A stretch of DNA of 64,000 bases from Aidingimonas lacisalsi (GTDB lineage Bacteria; Pseudomonadota; Gammaproteobacteria; Pseudomonadales; Halomonadaceae), in contig NZ_VRYH01000009.1 in NCBI RefSeq assembly GCF_008079445.1, forward strand, positions 1 through 64,000. The letters are read 5' to 3'. Each line of letters opens with the position of its first letter. Position 1 is the stretch's first letter. Positions 24,843-32,994 of the stretch are shown here, piece after piece. The notes below the pieces were generated by a model. That model was not told where the DNA came from and did no database searches. It saw only the letters and a program-made list of their open reading frames with translations. A program made the translations under genes and the position numbers.

Positions 24843-25497
24843 TGAACAGATTGTCCGTTTCGATCGCAATCGAGCCTCTCGTATCGGGTTGGAGGAGGCG
24901 GTCTTTGCGCAATCCAAGACGCCGGATCGCATTGCCGCGATCGTCGATGAGGCCGTCGCGGAGGAGCGCCGCTTGCTCATTACCCGCATCAGCCAGCAGT
25001 GCTGGGAGGCCCAACCTGCGCACATTCAGCAGATTCTCGATTATGACTCGCTGTCCAGCACGGCCGTGTTGGGTGACATGCCGTCCCCTCGGGATGCGCC
25101 GGCCATCGCCATCGTCACGGCCGGTACGGCGGATGCGCGAGTCGCTGCCGAAGCGCGGCGCACGCTCGAATATAACGGCTATGCCGTCGATGTGGTCAGC
25201 GACGTGGGCGTGGCCGGCCTGTGGCGGCTGCTCGACCATGTCGAGCGGCTGGAGGCCGTCCCCATCAAGCTGGTGTTCGCCGGCATGGACGCTGCCTTGC
25301 CCAGTGTCGTCGCCGGCCTGGTATCGGGAAGCATCATCGCGGTACCGACGTCGGTGGGCTATGGCGTCGCTGACGGTGGTCGAGCAGCCCTGGATTCGGC
25401 GTTGTCCAGCTGTGCTCCGGGCGTGACCGTGGTGAATATCGATAACGGATACGGGGCGGCCTGTGCCGCCATCCGGATTCTAGGAAGCCAGTCGTGA
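24835..25497 (+). CDS. larB: LarB, nicotinate dinucleotide carboxylase/hydrolase
   Basis: First enzyme of nickel-pincer cofactor synthesis. LarB carboxylates the pyridinium ring of nicotinic acid adenine dinucleotide and releases AMP. The 220-residue protein has a PurE-like C-terminal domain, with IAIVTAGTADARVAAEARRT at about 93-112 and the loop VPTSVGYGVADGG. The ATG at 24835 lies inside the end of larE with GGGAG upstream. Order larC-larE-larB with overlapping ends marks a tightly coupled cofactor operon directly followed by catabolic genes. Confidence 0.93.
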   Translation: MADEQIVRFDRNRASRIGLEEAVFAQSKTPDRIAAIVDEAVAEERRLLITRISQQCWEAQPAHIQQILDYDSLSSTAVLGDMPSPRDAPAIAIVTAGTADARVAAEARRTLEYNGYAVDVVSDVGVAGLWRLLDHVERLEAVPIKLVFAGMDAALPSVVAGLVSGSIIAVPTSVGYGVADGGRAALDSALSSCAPGVTVVNIDNGYGAACAAIRILGSQS

Positions 25498-25528
25498 TCA
25501 TCGACAATAACAAACCCAAGGAGACGCT

Positions 25529-26311
25529 ATGCCTGCCACCTTACCCAAGAACCGCTTCAAGTCGTTGTTGAACGAACAGGCGCAGATCGGTATATGGAGC
25601 ACCTTGTGTTCCAACATCGTGATCGACGCCCTGAGCGATTCCGGATTCGATTGGGTGCTGTTGGACACCGAGCATTCACCGAATGAACTCCCCAATGTCG
25701 TGACACAACTGCAGGCGTTGGCGGGAACCCAGACCGCGGCTGTCGTACGCCCGGCCTGGAACGATCCGGTTCTCATCAAGCGCTTTCTCGACATCGGGGC
25801 GCAGACCTTGCTGATTCCCTTCGTGCAGACGGCGGAAGAGGCCGAACGCGCGGTCGCGGCAGTTCGCTATCCCAACCAGGGTATCCGCGGCGTGGCTGCT
25901 GCCCATCGTGCCAACCGCTATGGCCGCGTGCCTGACTATGTCCACCGGGCCAATGACGAGCTGTGCCTGATCGTGCAGGTCGAGACGTCGAGCGCGATCG
26001 ACAATATTCCCGCCATTGCCGCGGTGGAAGGGGTCGATGCCATTTTCATCGGTCCTTCCGATCTCGCCGCCGACCTGGGGCATATCGGTGAAGCCGGACA
26101 TGTCGACGTGCAACGGGAGATCGCCAGGGGCCTGGCACTGTGCAGTGAGCACCGACTGCCGGCGGGCATCCTCGCGCCCGTGCAGGAACAGGCGGAACAA
26201 TGGCTCGATGCCGGCTTTGCGTTCATTGCGGTGGCCTCGGACATGGGGCTGTTGACTCGCCAGGCCGATGCCAGGGCGGATCATTTCAAGGCCTTGGTTG
26301 CCAATCGTTAA
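25529..26311 (+). CDS. HpcH/HpaI family class II aldolase
   Basis: A 260-residue metal-dependent aldolase related to GarL, RhmA and HpcH, which split 2-keto-3-deoxy (di)acids into pyruvate and an aldehyde. Visible motifs are FDWVLLDTEHSPNE near residues 35-48, IVQVETSSAIDNI (metal-ligand Glu) and FIGPSDLAADLG (metal-ligand Asp). It could act on the 5-dehydro-4-deoxy-glucarate from the garD-like enzyme or on a keto-deoxy product of the IlvD/Edd enzyme encoded next. AAGGAG precedes the ATG. It starts 31 bases after larB, likely in the same transcript. Confidence 0.88.
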   Translation: MPATLPKNRFKSLLNEQAQIGIWSTLCSNIVIDALSDSGFDWVLLDTEHSPNELPNVVTQLQALAGTQTAAVVRPAWNDPVLIKRFLDIGAQTLLIPFVQTAEEAERAVAAVRYPNQGIRGVAAAHRANRYGRVPDYVHRANDELCLIVQVETSSAIDNIPAIAAVEGVDAIFIGPSDLAADLGHIGEAGHVDVQREIARGLALCSEHRLPAGILAPVQEQAEQWLDAGFAFIAVASDMGLLTRQADARADHFKALVANR

Positions 26312-26364
26312 GCCGTTCGCTACCGCGTAGATCTTCTATCAAGAGAACGGCATCACTGTCATCT

Positions 26365-26381
26365 CATTCATCATATGAATG
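26365..26381. promoter_or_regulatory. Inverted repeat upstream of the IlvD/Edd gene
   Basis: CATTCAT-CAT-ATGAATG is a perfect 7-bp inverted repeat, followed directly by ATAAG, which gives the AATGATAAG core resembling the larA/gntR site. It lies 50 bases before the chosen start. A separate promoter or operator for the dehydratase unit is likely. Confidence 0.5.
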
Positions 26382-26431
26382 ATAAGCAGACGAGTTGAAT
26401 GTCGCGTCTCCTAGCTGTTTCAGGACATGTC

Positions 26432-28174
26432 ATGACGATCAACAACAGAAAACGCCCCGATACCTTACGGAGTGCCCGCTGGTATGCGCCCGACGACCTG
26501 CGTTCCTTCGGTCATCGCTCGCGGGCCATGCAGATGGGCCGGGAACCGAGTGATTGGGAAGCCCGGCCGCAGATTGCCATCATCAATACCTGGTCCGATA
26601 TCAATCCCTGCCATGCGCATTTCAAGCACCGCGTAGACGATGTCCGTCGTGGGATTCTCGAAGCCGGCGGTTTTCCTATCGAGCTACCCGCGCTCTCTCT
26701 CGCCGAGAACTTCGTGAAACCGACCACCATGCTGTATCGCAACATGCTGGCCATGGAAGTCGAGGAGCTACTGCGCTCGCACCCCGTGGACGGCGTGGTG
26801 TTGATGGGGGGGTGCGACAAGACCACGCCGGGCTTGGTATTGGGTGCGGTCAGTGCAGGACTCCCTGCGATTTTCGTGCCGGCCGGCCCGATGCTGCGTG
26901 GCAATTGGCAGGGCAATGTCCTGGGCAGTGGCTCGGATGCCTGGAAGTATTGGGATGAACGCCGCGCCGGCAACATCTCGCGTGACGAGTGGATCGCCAT
27001 TGAAGGCGGGATTGCCCGTTCCTATGGCCACTGCATGACGATGGGAACGGCCAGCACCATGACCGCGATAGCTGAAGCCATGGGCCTGACGTTGCCGGCG
27101 GCCAGTTCGATTCCCGCCGCAGATGCCAACCATATACGCATGTGTGCGGCCTCGGGGCGTCGAGTCGTCGCCATGGTCTGGGAAGACCTGACCCCGGATC
27201 GAATCATCACGCCGGCGGCGGTCAACAATGCCGTCACCGTCGCCATGGCGACGGGATGTTCGACGAATGCGGTCATCCACTTGATTGCCATGGCCCGCCG
27301 CGCGGGCATCGACATGACGCTGGATGATTTCGATCAGGCCAGCCGTGATATTCCCGTCATCGCCAATGTGCGACCGAGCGGCGAGCACTATCTCATGGAG
27401 GACTTTTACTACGCGGGGGGTCTACGTGCGTTGATGACCCGTCTGACCGATTATCTGGCGCTCGACGCCTTGACGGTGGCCGGTGAGCCCCTGGGCGAGA
27501 CGTTGCAGGGTGCCGAAGTCTACAACGATGAGGTGATACGCCCCTTGTCGAATCCGGTGTATCGGGAAGGGTCACTGGCGGTATTGCGTGGCAATCTGGC
27601 TCCCGATGGGTGCGTGATCAAGCCCGCCGCCTGCGACCCCAGGTTTCATGACCATACGGGGCCTGCCCTGGTATTCGATAGTTACCCCGAAATGAAGGCG
27701 GCCATCGACGACGACGATCTGGATGTCACGGCCGACCATGTGATGGTGCTTCGCAACGTGGGGCCCTTGGGAGGGCCGGGGATGCCCGAGTGGGGCATGC
27801 TGCCGATTCCGACCAAGCTCGTTAAGCAGGGCGTGCGCGACATGCTGCGCCTTTCCGATGCCCGCATGAGCGGTACGAGTTATGGCGCCTGCATGCTGCA
27901 CGCCGCCCCCGAAGCGGCGGCCGGCGGGCCGTTGGCGCTGTTGAGAACCGGCGACATGGTCCACGTCGATATTGCGCAGCGGCGTCTTTCCATGGATGTC
28001 TCGGACGAGGAACTGGCGCGTCGCCGCGCTGAATGGACGCCCCCCAGGCCGGCCTTCGCCCGAGGCTATGGCTGGATGTTTGCGCAACACATCAAACAGG
28101 CGAACGAAGGCTGTGACTTCGACTTTCTGGAGACCGATTTCGGTCCTGCCGTGGGCGAGCCCGATATTTATTAA
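26432..28174 (+). CDS. IlvD/Edd family sugar-acid dehydratase (L-arabinonate dehydratase-like)
   Basis: A 580-residue iron-sulfur dehydratase that removes water from an aldonate to give a 2-keto-3-deoxy acid. Cluster cysteines are Cys60 (INPCHAHF), Cys128 (GGCDKTTPG) and Cys201 (YGHCMTMG). Lys130 fits the carbamylated lysine of the pentonate dehydratases. Length and pattern match L-arabinonate/D-xylonate/D-fuconate dehydratases better than IlvD or Edd. The start at 26432 has AGGA upstream. The ATG at 26399 has no ribosome site and lies next to the operator-like repeat. The substrate may be an epimer made by the LarA homologue. Followed by an RraA-like gene after 14 bases. Confidence 0.88.
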   Translation: MTINNRKRPDTLRSARWYAPDDLRSFGHRSRAMQMGREPSDWEARPQIAIINTWSDINPCHAHFKHRVDDVRRGILEAGGFPIELPALSLAENFVKPTTMLYRNMLAMEVEELLRSHPVDGVVLMGGCDKTTPGLVLGAVSAGLPAIFVPAGPMLRGNWQGNVLGSGSDAWKYWDERRAGNISRDEWIAIEGGIARSYGHCMTMGTASTMTAIAEAMGLTLPAASSIPAADANHIRMCAASGRRVVAMVWEDLTPDRIITPAAVNNAVTVAMATGCSTNAVIHLIAMARRAGIDMTLDDFDQASRDIPVIANVRPSGEHYLMEDFYYAGGLRALMTRLTDYLALDALTVAGEPLGETLQGAEVYNDEVIRPLSNPVYREGSLAVLRGNLAPDGCVIKPAACDPRFHDHTGPALVFDSYPEMKAAIDDDDLDVTADHVMVLRNVGPLGGPGMPEWGMLPIPTKLVKQGVRDMLRLSDARMSGTSYGACMLHAAPEAAAGGPLALLRTGDMVHVDIAQRRLSMDVSDEELARRRAEWTPPRPAFARGYGWMFAQHIKQANEGCDFDFLETDFGPAVGEPDIY

Positions 28175-28188
28175 GGAGCACGAACGTC

Positions 28189-28914
28189 ATGTCAGAAACG
28201 ACCCTTACGACACAGACACGCGAAAAGCTGATGGGCGTCAGTACGGCCACCTTGAGTACGGCGCTATTCAAGCGTGGGTTGCGCAATCAGTTCATTCAGG
28301 AGGTAAGCCCTCTCGATCCCGAGAAACCCAATATGGTGGGAGAGGCGTTCACGCTCCGGTATATCCCCGCCAGGGAGGATCTCAACCCCATCACGGTCTT
28401 CCAGGATCCTGACCATCCTCAACGCGCCGCCGTCGAGCAGTGTCCTGCCGGCGGGGTGATGGTCATCGACAGTCGACGCGATCCTCGCGCGGCGTCGGCG
28501 GGATCCATCCTCATTTCACGAATGATGGTGCGGGGAGTGGCCGGTGTCGTGACGGACGGCGGTTTTCGCGACTCGCCGGAGATCGCCGGACTGGAGATTC
28601 CGGCGTATCACCAGCGTCCGTCCGCGCCGACCAACCTGACGCTCCACCAGGCGATCGGCATCAATGTGCCGATCGGTTGCGGCGATGTCCCTGTCTTCCC
28701 CGGCGATGTCATCGTCGGAGACAGTGAGGGAGTGATTGTCATACCGGCACATCTCGCCGATGAAATCGCTGATGAGGCCGTTGAAATGACAGCATTTGAA
28801 GACTTCGTCACGGAAGAGGTCCTGGCCGGTCGATCCATCATCGGTCTGTACCCACCGACGAAGCAGCAGAGCAAGGATGATTTTGCGGCCTGGCGACAAC
28901 GTCAGGGCCGATAA
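28189..28914 (+). CDS. RraA-like / HMG aldolase family protein
   Basis: A 241-residue protein of the RraA/4-hydroxy-4-methyl-2-oxoglutarate aldolase fold. The core shows GGVMVIDSRRDP, GSILISRMMVRGVAGVVTDGGFRDS and GDVIVGDSEGVIVIP. Members of this type are often encoded next to arabinonate dehydratases and are labelled RNase regulators only by homology. Here an aldolase or oxaloacetate-decarboxylase-like activity on a keto acid is more plausible. It starts 14 bases after the dehydratase stop with AAGGAG upstream, so co-expression is likely. Arg and Asp in GGFRDS fit the pyruvate-enolate site. Confidence 0.84.
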   Translation: MSETTLTTQTREKLMGVSTATLSTALFKRGLRNQFIQEVSPLDPEKPNMVGEAFTLRYIPAREDLNPITVFQDPDHPQRAAVEQCPAGGVMVIDSRRDPRAASAGSILISRMMVRGVAGVVTDGGFRDSPEIAGLEIPAYHQRPSAPTNLTLHQAIGINVPIGCGDVPVFPGDVIVGDSEGVIVIPAHLADEIADEAVEMTAFEDFVTEEVLAGRSIIGLYPPTKQQSKDDFAAWRQRQGR

Positions 28915-28985
28915 GCACCACCGACGTTTGCCGAGGGCCGCATCGGTCCCGTGTTAATGCATTGATGATGAATCAGGAGGTAGCT

Positions 28986-29585
28986 ATGTCGCGGCTTGTC
29001 AACGAAGCGGCCAGGGTGGGACTGGCACTGGGTGCCGTGGTTCTCGTGTGGTCGGGTAGCGTTCACGCCCATCCGGGACATGACGTCGTCGGCGGTGGGT
29101 TTGGGGCAGGGCTGACCCATCCGCTGTTTGGACTCGATCATTTGGTGGCAATGATGGCGATCGGCGTCTGGAGTCTCAATCAACGTCCGACGTGTCGGGC
29201 GGTGATCCCTCTGTTGGCTGCTTGCGGCATGCTGCTTGGTGCCGTCGTTGCGTGGGGAGGCTTACTCTTGCCGGGGATTGAATTCGGTATCGTCATGTCG
29301 GTCCTGCTGATGGGGATGCTGGTTACCACGCTCTGCAGGGCACCGACAATGCTGGGCGCCCCGATGGTCGTGCTTTTCCTGTTTTTCCATGGCCAGGCAC
29401 ATGGGGCGGAAATGCCGGCGGGGATAGCGCCGTTGGCCTATTTAGCCGGCTTTACTGTCGCCACGTTATTGATCATCTACACGGCCCGTTGGGTTGGCCA
29501 GCGGCTGATGTCACACGACAAACGCCTCGTACAACTGCTGGGTGCTCTCATCACGACCGGCGGTGCGTTCCTGACACTCAGCTAA
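28986..29585 (+). CDS. hupE: HupE/UreJ family nickel (cobalt) permease
   Basis: A 199-residue membrane protein with a cleavable-type N-terminus (ending HAHPGH) and about six transmembrane helices. The HupE signature HPGHDVV, HPLFGLDHLVAMMAIGVW and FLFFHGQAHGAEMP supplies the metal-binding histidines. Family members take up nickel for hydrogenase or urease. Neither enzyme is encoded here, but a nickel-dependent LarA homologue and its cofactor pathway are, so nickel supply for that enzyme is the natural role. The ATG at 28986 follows AGGAGGT. The frame upstream of it (28962) is not needed. Its place between RraA-like and DapA-like genes ties it to the island. Confidence 0.9.
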   Translation: MSRLVNEAARVGLALGAVVLVWSGSVHAHPGHDVVGGGFGAGLTHPLFGLDHLVAMMAIGVWSLNQRPTCRAVIPLLAACGMLLGAVVAWGGLLLPGIEFGIVMSVLLMGMLVTTLCRAPTMLGAPMVVLFLFFHGQAHGAEMPAGIAPLAYLAGFTVATLLIIYTARWVGQRLMSHDKRLVQLLGALITTGGAFLTLS

Positions 29586-29598
29586 GATGAAAAGCGGA

Positions 29599-29621
29599 AT
29601 CGCGACTGAAGTCGCTCCTAC
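29599..29621. repeat. REP-like half element, copy 8
   Basis: A single ATCGCGACTGAAGTCGC palindrome with CTCCTAC, the only trace of the repeat inside the catabolic island. It lies in the gap between the hupE and DapA-like genes. Confidence 0.7.
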
Positions 29622-29736
29622 CAAACCGGTGCCACCAGGATAGGCGGTTAGGGGGGCTGGTGGGAAATGGGATGGACCCGTCCCTATGCCATCGAGCCCT
29701 GGCAGTGATGGGTACCGATTCGATAAGGAGAACGTC

Positions 29737-30666
29737 ATGTCCCAGCAACATGGAGACGTCTGGTCTCCGGTGATCACTCCCTTCGGCGCCGATCTGGCGC
29801 CGGATGAGCGGCGATTCGTGTCGCATTGCCGCTGGCTTGCCTCGCATGGTGTCGGGCTTGCGGTGTTCGGTACCAACTCCGAAGCCAATTCGCTGACGGT
29901 GGCGGAGAAGCAGGGGCTATTGAATGCCCTGGTCGAGGGTGGGATCGATCCCGCCCGTTTGATGCCCGGTACCGGGCACTGCGCGATTGGCGACAGCGTG
30001 ACACTAACGCACGAGGCCCTGACGGCGGGCTGTGCGGGCGTATTGATGCTACCGCCTTTCTACTACAAGGGAGTCAGCGACGAGGGGCTGTTTCGCTACT
30101 ACAGCGAGGTCATCGAGCGGGTAGGGGATGCACGGCTGCAAGTCTATCTCTATCACATTCCGCCCGTCGCCCAGGTGCCGCTGTCGTTGGCACTGATCGA
30201 GCGACTGCGCGATGCCTTCCCCGGCACCATCGCCGGGATCAAGGACAGCGGCGGGGATTGGGAACATACCCAGGCCCTTATCGATCGCTTCGGCGATGGC
30301 GACTTCGCCATCTATGCCGGCAGTGAGCGCTTCTTGCTGGATACCTTGCGAGCCGGCGGCGCCGGTTGTATCAGTGCTACCGCCAACGTCAATCCTGGCG
30401 CCATCGCCGGCCTGGCCGCGAACTGGCAGGCCGGGGATGCCGATCAGCGGCAGCAGGCACTCAACGTGCTGCGCGACCTGTTCGAGAGCTATCCCTTGAT
30501 TCCCGCCATGAAAGCGGCGACGGCGCACTTCTCCGGGGCAGCAGATTGGCGACGCGTACGACCGCCGCTGGTCGAGTTGGACGAGTCGCGCTCCGCAGAA
30601 CTCGTCGCCTCATTGGACGCCTTGGGATTTCGCATGGAGGGGCTGGAGAAGACCAATCATGGATGA
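29737..30666 (+). CDS. DapA-family aldolase/dehydratase
   Basis: A 309-residue class I (Schiff-base) lyase of the dihydrodipicolinate synthase family. The Schiff-base lysine is Lys169 (AGIKDSGG) and the assisting tyrosine Tyr139 (VYLYHIPP). The GTNSEANSL stretch replaces the GTTGE of true DapA, pointing to a catabolic relative such as a 2-keto-3-deoxy-aldonate aldolase or 2-keto-3-deoxy-arabinonate dehydratase. AAGGAG lies just before the ATG at 29737. It is the last gene of the island and would act after the IlvD/Edd dehydratase. The HpcH-type aldolase upstream could be an alternative branch. Confidence 0.85.
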   Translation: MSQQHGDVWSPVITPFGADLAPDERRFVSHCRWLASHGVGLAVFGTNSEANSLTVAEKQGLLNALVEGGIDPARLMPGTGHCAIGDSVTLTHEALTAGCAGVLMLPPFYYKGVSDEGLFRYYSEVIERVGDARLQVYLYHIPPVAQVPLSLALIERLRDAFPGTIAGIKDSGGDWEHTQALIDRFGDGDFAIYAGSERFLLDTLRAGGAGCISATANVNPGAIAGLAANWQAGDADQRQQALNVLRDLFESYPLIPAMKAATAHFSGAADWRRVRPPLVELDESRSAELVASLDALGFRMEGLEKTNHG

Positions 30667-30755
30667 GGCGTTGATGGAATCTTGTTTAAAGATTGAGATA
30701 CTGCCTGCTGACTATACATTGGCTAGCTGAGATTACCCGTTGCAAGGAGGCATGC

Positions 30756-31520
30756 ATGATCTCGTCATGGAGGATCTTTATTGATTGCGTGAGAGAGCCT
30801 TTTAAAAGACAGACTCCCAGCGAGATCGTTTCATGCCATCAGCCGATCAGTGATCCCAGCTTTACGTTACTGCTCGCCATGCAGCGGAGCCTCTCTCCAA
30901 GACCTCAAAGTTTCTTTGGTTTTCTGGCCTGGCATACGGTCGTGGTACTTGCCTCGTTGGTTGTCGTCATGGCCTGTTTATGGCTGTTTGGGAATTGGCT
31001 CATGTCGCTCCCTGGAGCCAATATCGCCCTCCTGATGTATGTGATTTTTCTGTATCTCTATGGTATCTGGATGATGTTGGTGCCTATATGGCAGGGAGCT
31101 AGTGCCATCATCGATCCATGCAACGACCTGTTGCAGGAACAGGATAAGCGGTTAGCGAAATCGATGGAGATGATCGCCAAGCTGGACAGCATGGTCTTTC
31201 CCAGTGCGCGATTGAGGCTGGCATATTTGACCTCGTTGATGAGAAGGCTATCTCGTCAGCAGCAGGTGATTCGGGGCATCGTATTAGGATCTCCGCTTCT
31301 GGGCATTCTCATTGATCACTTGGCGGGAACCGAGTGGGAACAGCTATTTGACACGCCACTGATGCTGTACCCCGCTTGTTTCATGATCGGTATACTCATT
31401 GGCTGGATACGCATGTATTCGGTATTGAGAGAATTATCCGATTTGCAGTTTGCTCTGGCGCACTGTCGCCATATTGGAAGTCAGTGCGAGGGTGCCCATG
31501 CGGGAGAGAACAGCCAGTAG
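30756..31520 (+). CDS. Four-helix membrane protein of unknown function
   Basis: A 254-residue protein not recognised. Hydrophobic segments lie at about residues 52-80, 88-113, 172-192 and 205-225, with a charged, probably helical cytoplasmic segment between the second and third (about 114-170) containing LLQEQDKRLAKSMEMIAKLD. The C-terminus has several Cys/His residues without a clear motif. The start at 30756 follows AAGGAGG. The longer frame from 30693 has no ribosome site. It stands alone between the catabolic island and a REP element. Confidence 0.65.
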   Translation: MISSWRIFIDCVREPFKRQTPSEIVSCHQPISDPSFTLLLAMQRSLSPRPQSFFGFLAWHTVVVLASLVVVMACLWLFGNWLMSLPGANIALLMYVIFLYLYGIWMMLVPIWQGASAIIDPCNDLLQEQDKRLAKSMEMIAKLDSMVFPSARLRLAYLTSLMRRLSRQQQVIRGIVLGSPLLGILIDHLAGTEWEQLFDTPLMLYPACFMIGILIGWIRMYSVLRELSDLQFALAHCRHIGSQCEGAHAGENSQ

Positions 31521-31572
31521 GCCGTTGCGCCGAGGCTGCCGGATGTGCCGCTGTGGGTGCCTGACGGCACTA

Positions 31573-31711
31573 ATCGCGACTGAAGTCGCTCCTACAGAAC
31601 CTGTGTCCCGGGATCGGGGGGTGTGGGGGCGTAGGAGCGGTTTCAACCGCGATGCAGGGCGATGAGCCCTGCCTGGGTGGTACGGTCAATCGCGACTGAA
31701 GTCGCACTTAC
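31573..31711. repeat. REP-like element, copy 9
   Basis: Closing palindrome, spacer, opening palindrome, middle hairpin GCAGGGCgatgaGCCCTGC, closing palindrome ending CGCACTTAC. It is the last copy in the window, and none was seen in the following 32 kb. Confidence 0.85.
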
Positions 31712-31740
31712 ATCTGATGTGACGGAGGTTGGGCATATCT

Positions 31741-32994
31741 ATGCAGCAGGCTTCGGGGTGGCAGCGGGTTAACGGTTGGGGTGTGGTGGCCATTGCCGCA
31801 CTCCTGGTCACGCTTCCCTTGCTGTTGGAGGGGGTGTTGCTGTTGCTGCTGCCCGGGCTGGTGCTGGGGCTGTCGTTCCATGCCAGGTCGCTGTGGCTTG
31901 ATCGGGATGATGGGAAGCTGGTGACGGCACTGGTCGTATTCGGGGCGGTGTGGCTGGCGGATGTCGGTTGGCGGGGCGAGGGCCTGATGCCCTGGTCGAT
32001 GGCGCTCTGGCCACTGTGGGCGGTGGCCGGTCTGGTGTGGTTGCGCCGGTTCTGTCCGCCATTTCGTTACTGGTATTTCGGGATCGTGGCGGGTGCCTCG
32101 GGGGCCGGTGTGGTGGCGGTGATCGAGCGGTTGCTCGGGGCGGAGCGCGCCGGTGGGCATATCAATGCGATTCCGTTCGGTAATCTGTCGTTGCTGTTGG
32201 CGGCGATGTCAGTGGTGCTGGCACTGATGACACTGGAGAACGGGCGGTACCGATCATCTCGATGGCATCTGGTGGCTGCGGTGCTGGCCACGGTATGGGC
32301 GCTGGTGGCGATGGTGCTGTCGGGCACACGTGGAGCCTGGGTCGCCGTACCGGTGATGGGGCTCGTGATTGTATTAGCCTACCGTCGTAGTCTGTTCCGG
32401 TTGATTAATCCCTGGCTGGTGGCCGGGGTCCTGGTGGTGTGTTGCATCGTGGTGTTAGTCGCGCCTGTGGGAGTCATGCCACGCTTGCTGGAATTGGCCC
32501 AGGAGGTCGGTGCTTATCACCGTACCGGCGAGGCGGATACGTCATACGGAGCACGTGTCGAGATGTGGCGAACGGCCTGGCTGCTGTTCCAGTCTTCACC
32601 TTGGCTGGGTTGGGGGGAGGGGGATCTCATCGCCGGACGTGACATGTTGATCGCCGGCGCGTCGGTGTCACCGGCGATTCACTATTACGACCAACTCCAC
32701 AGCGATATTCTCGATACGCTGGCGCGACGGGGCATCGTCGGCGGTCTCGGCCTTGCCATGGTGTATGGCGTCCCGGCATGGCTTTTCATTCGCTATCGGC
32801 GGCATGCGTGTCCCGAAGTAAAGGCGTTGATGGTATCCGGCATACTTCTGGTGATTGCCTTTCTAATTTTCGGTATGAGTCAGTCCATGCTACGCGATTC
32901 CAGAGGTCTCATTGCCTACCTGGGATTTCTGGCAATCTTATGGGCACTGTTGCAACGACGAGTGTCATTGTTACAAAAAGAAACTGATCGTTAA
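31741..32994 (+). CDS. O-antigen ligase / Wzy-like membrane protein
   Basis: A 417-residue polytopic membrane protein with about 11 hydrophobic segments. The large periplasmic loop region includes GTRGAWVAV, the WLGWGEGD segment and HSDILDTLARRGIVGGLGL, typical of the Wzy_C/WaaL family, with a histidine thought to act in glycan transfer. It either polymerises repeat units or ligates glycan to an acceptor. The ATG at 31741 lies 12 bases after GGAGG. It precedes the export operon but is separated from it by a 330-base AT-rich leader, so it is probably transcribed separately. Confidence 0.85.
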   Translation: MQQASGWQRVNGWGVVAIAALLVTLPLLLEGVLLLLLPGLVLGLSFHARSLWLDRDDGKLVTALVVFGAVWLADVGWRGEGLMPWSMALWPLWAVAGLVWLRRFCPPFRYWYFGIVAGASGAGVVAVIERLLGAERAGGHINAIPFGNLSLLLAAMSVVLALMTLENGRYRSSRWHLVAAVLATVWALVAMVLSGTRGAWVAVPVMGLVIVLAYRRSLFRLINPWLVAGVLVVCCIVVLVAPVGVMPRLLELAQEVGAYHRTGEADTSYGARVEMWRTAWLLFQSSPWLGWGEGDLIAGRDMLIAGASVSPAIHYYDQLHSDILDTLARRGIVGGLGLAMVYGVPAWLFIRYRRHACPEVKALMVSGILLVIAFLIFGMSQSMLRDSRGLIAYLGFLAILWALLQRRVSLLQKETDR

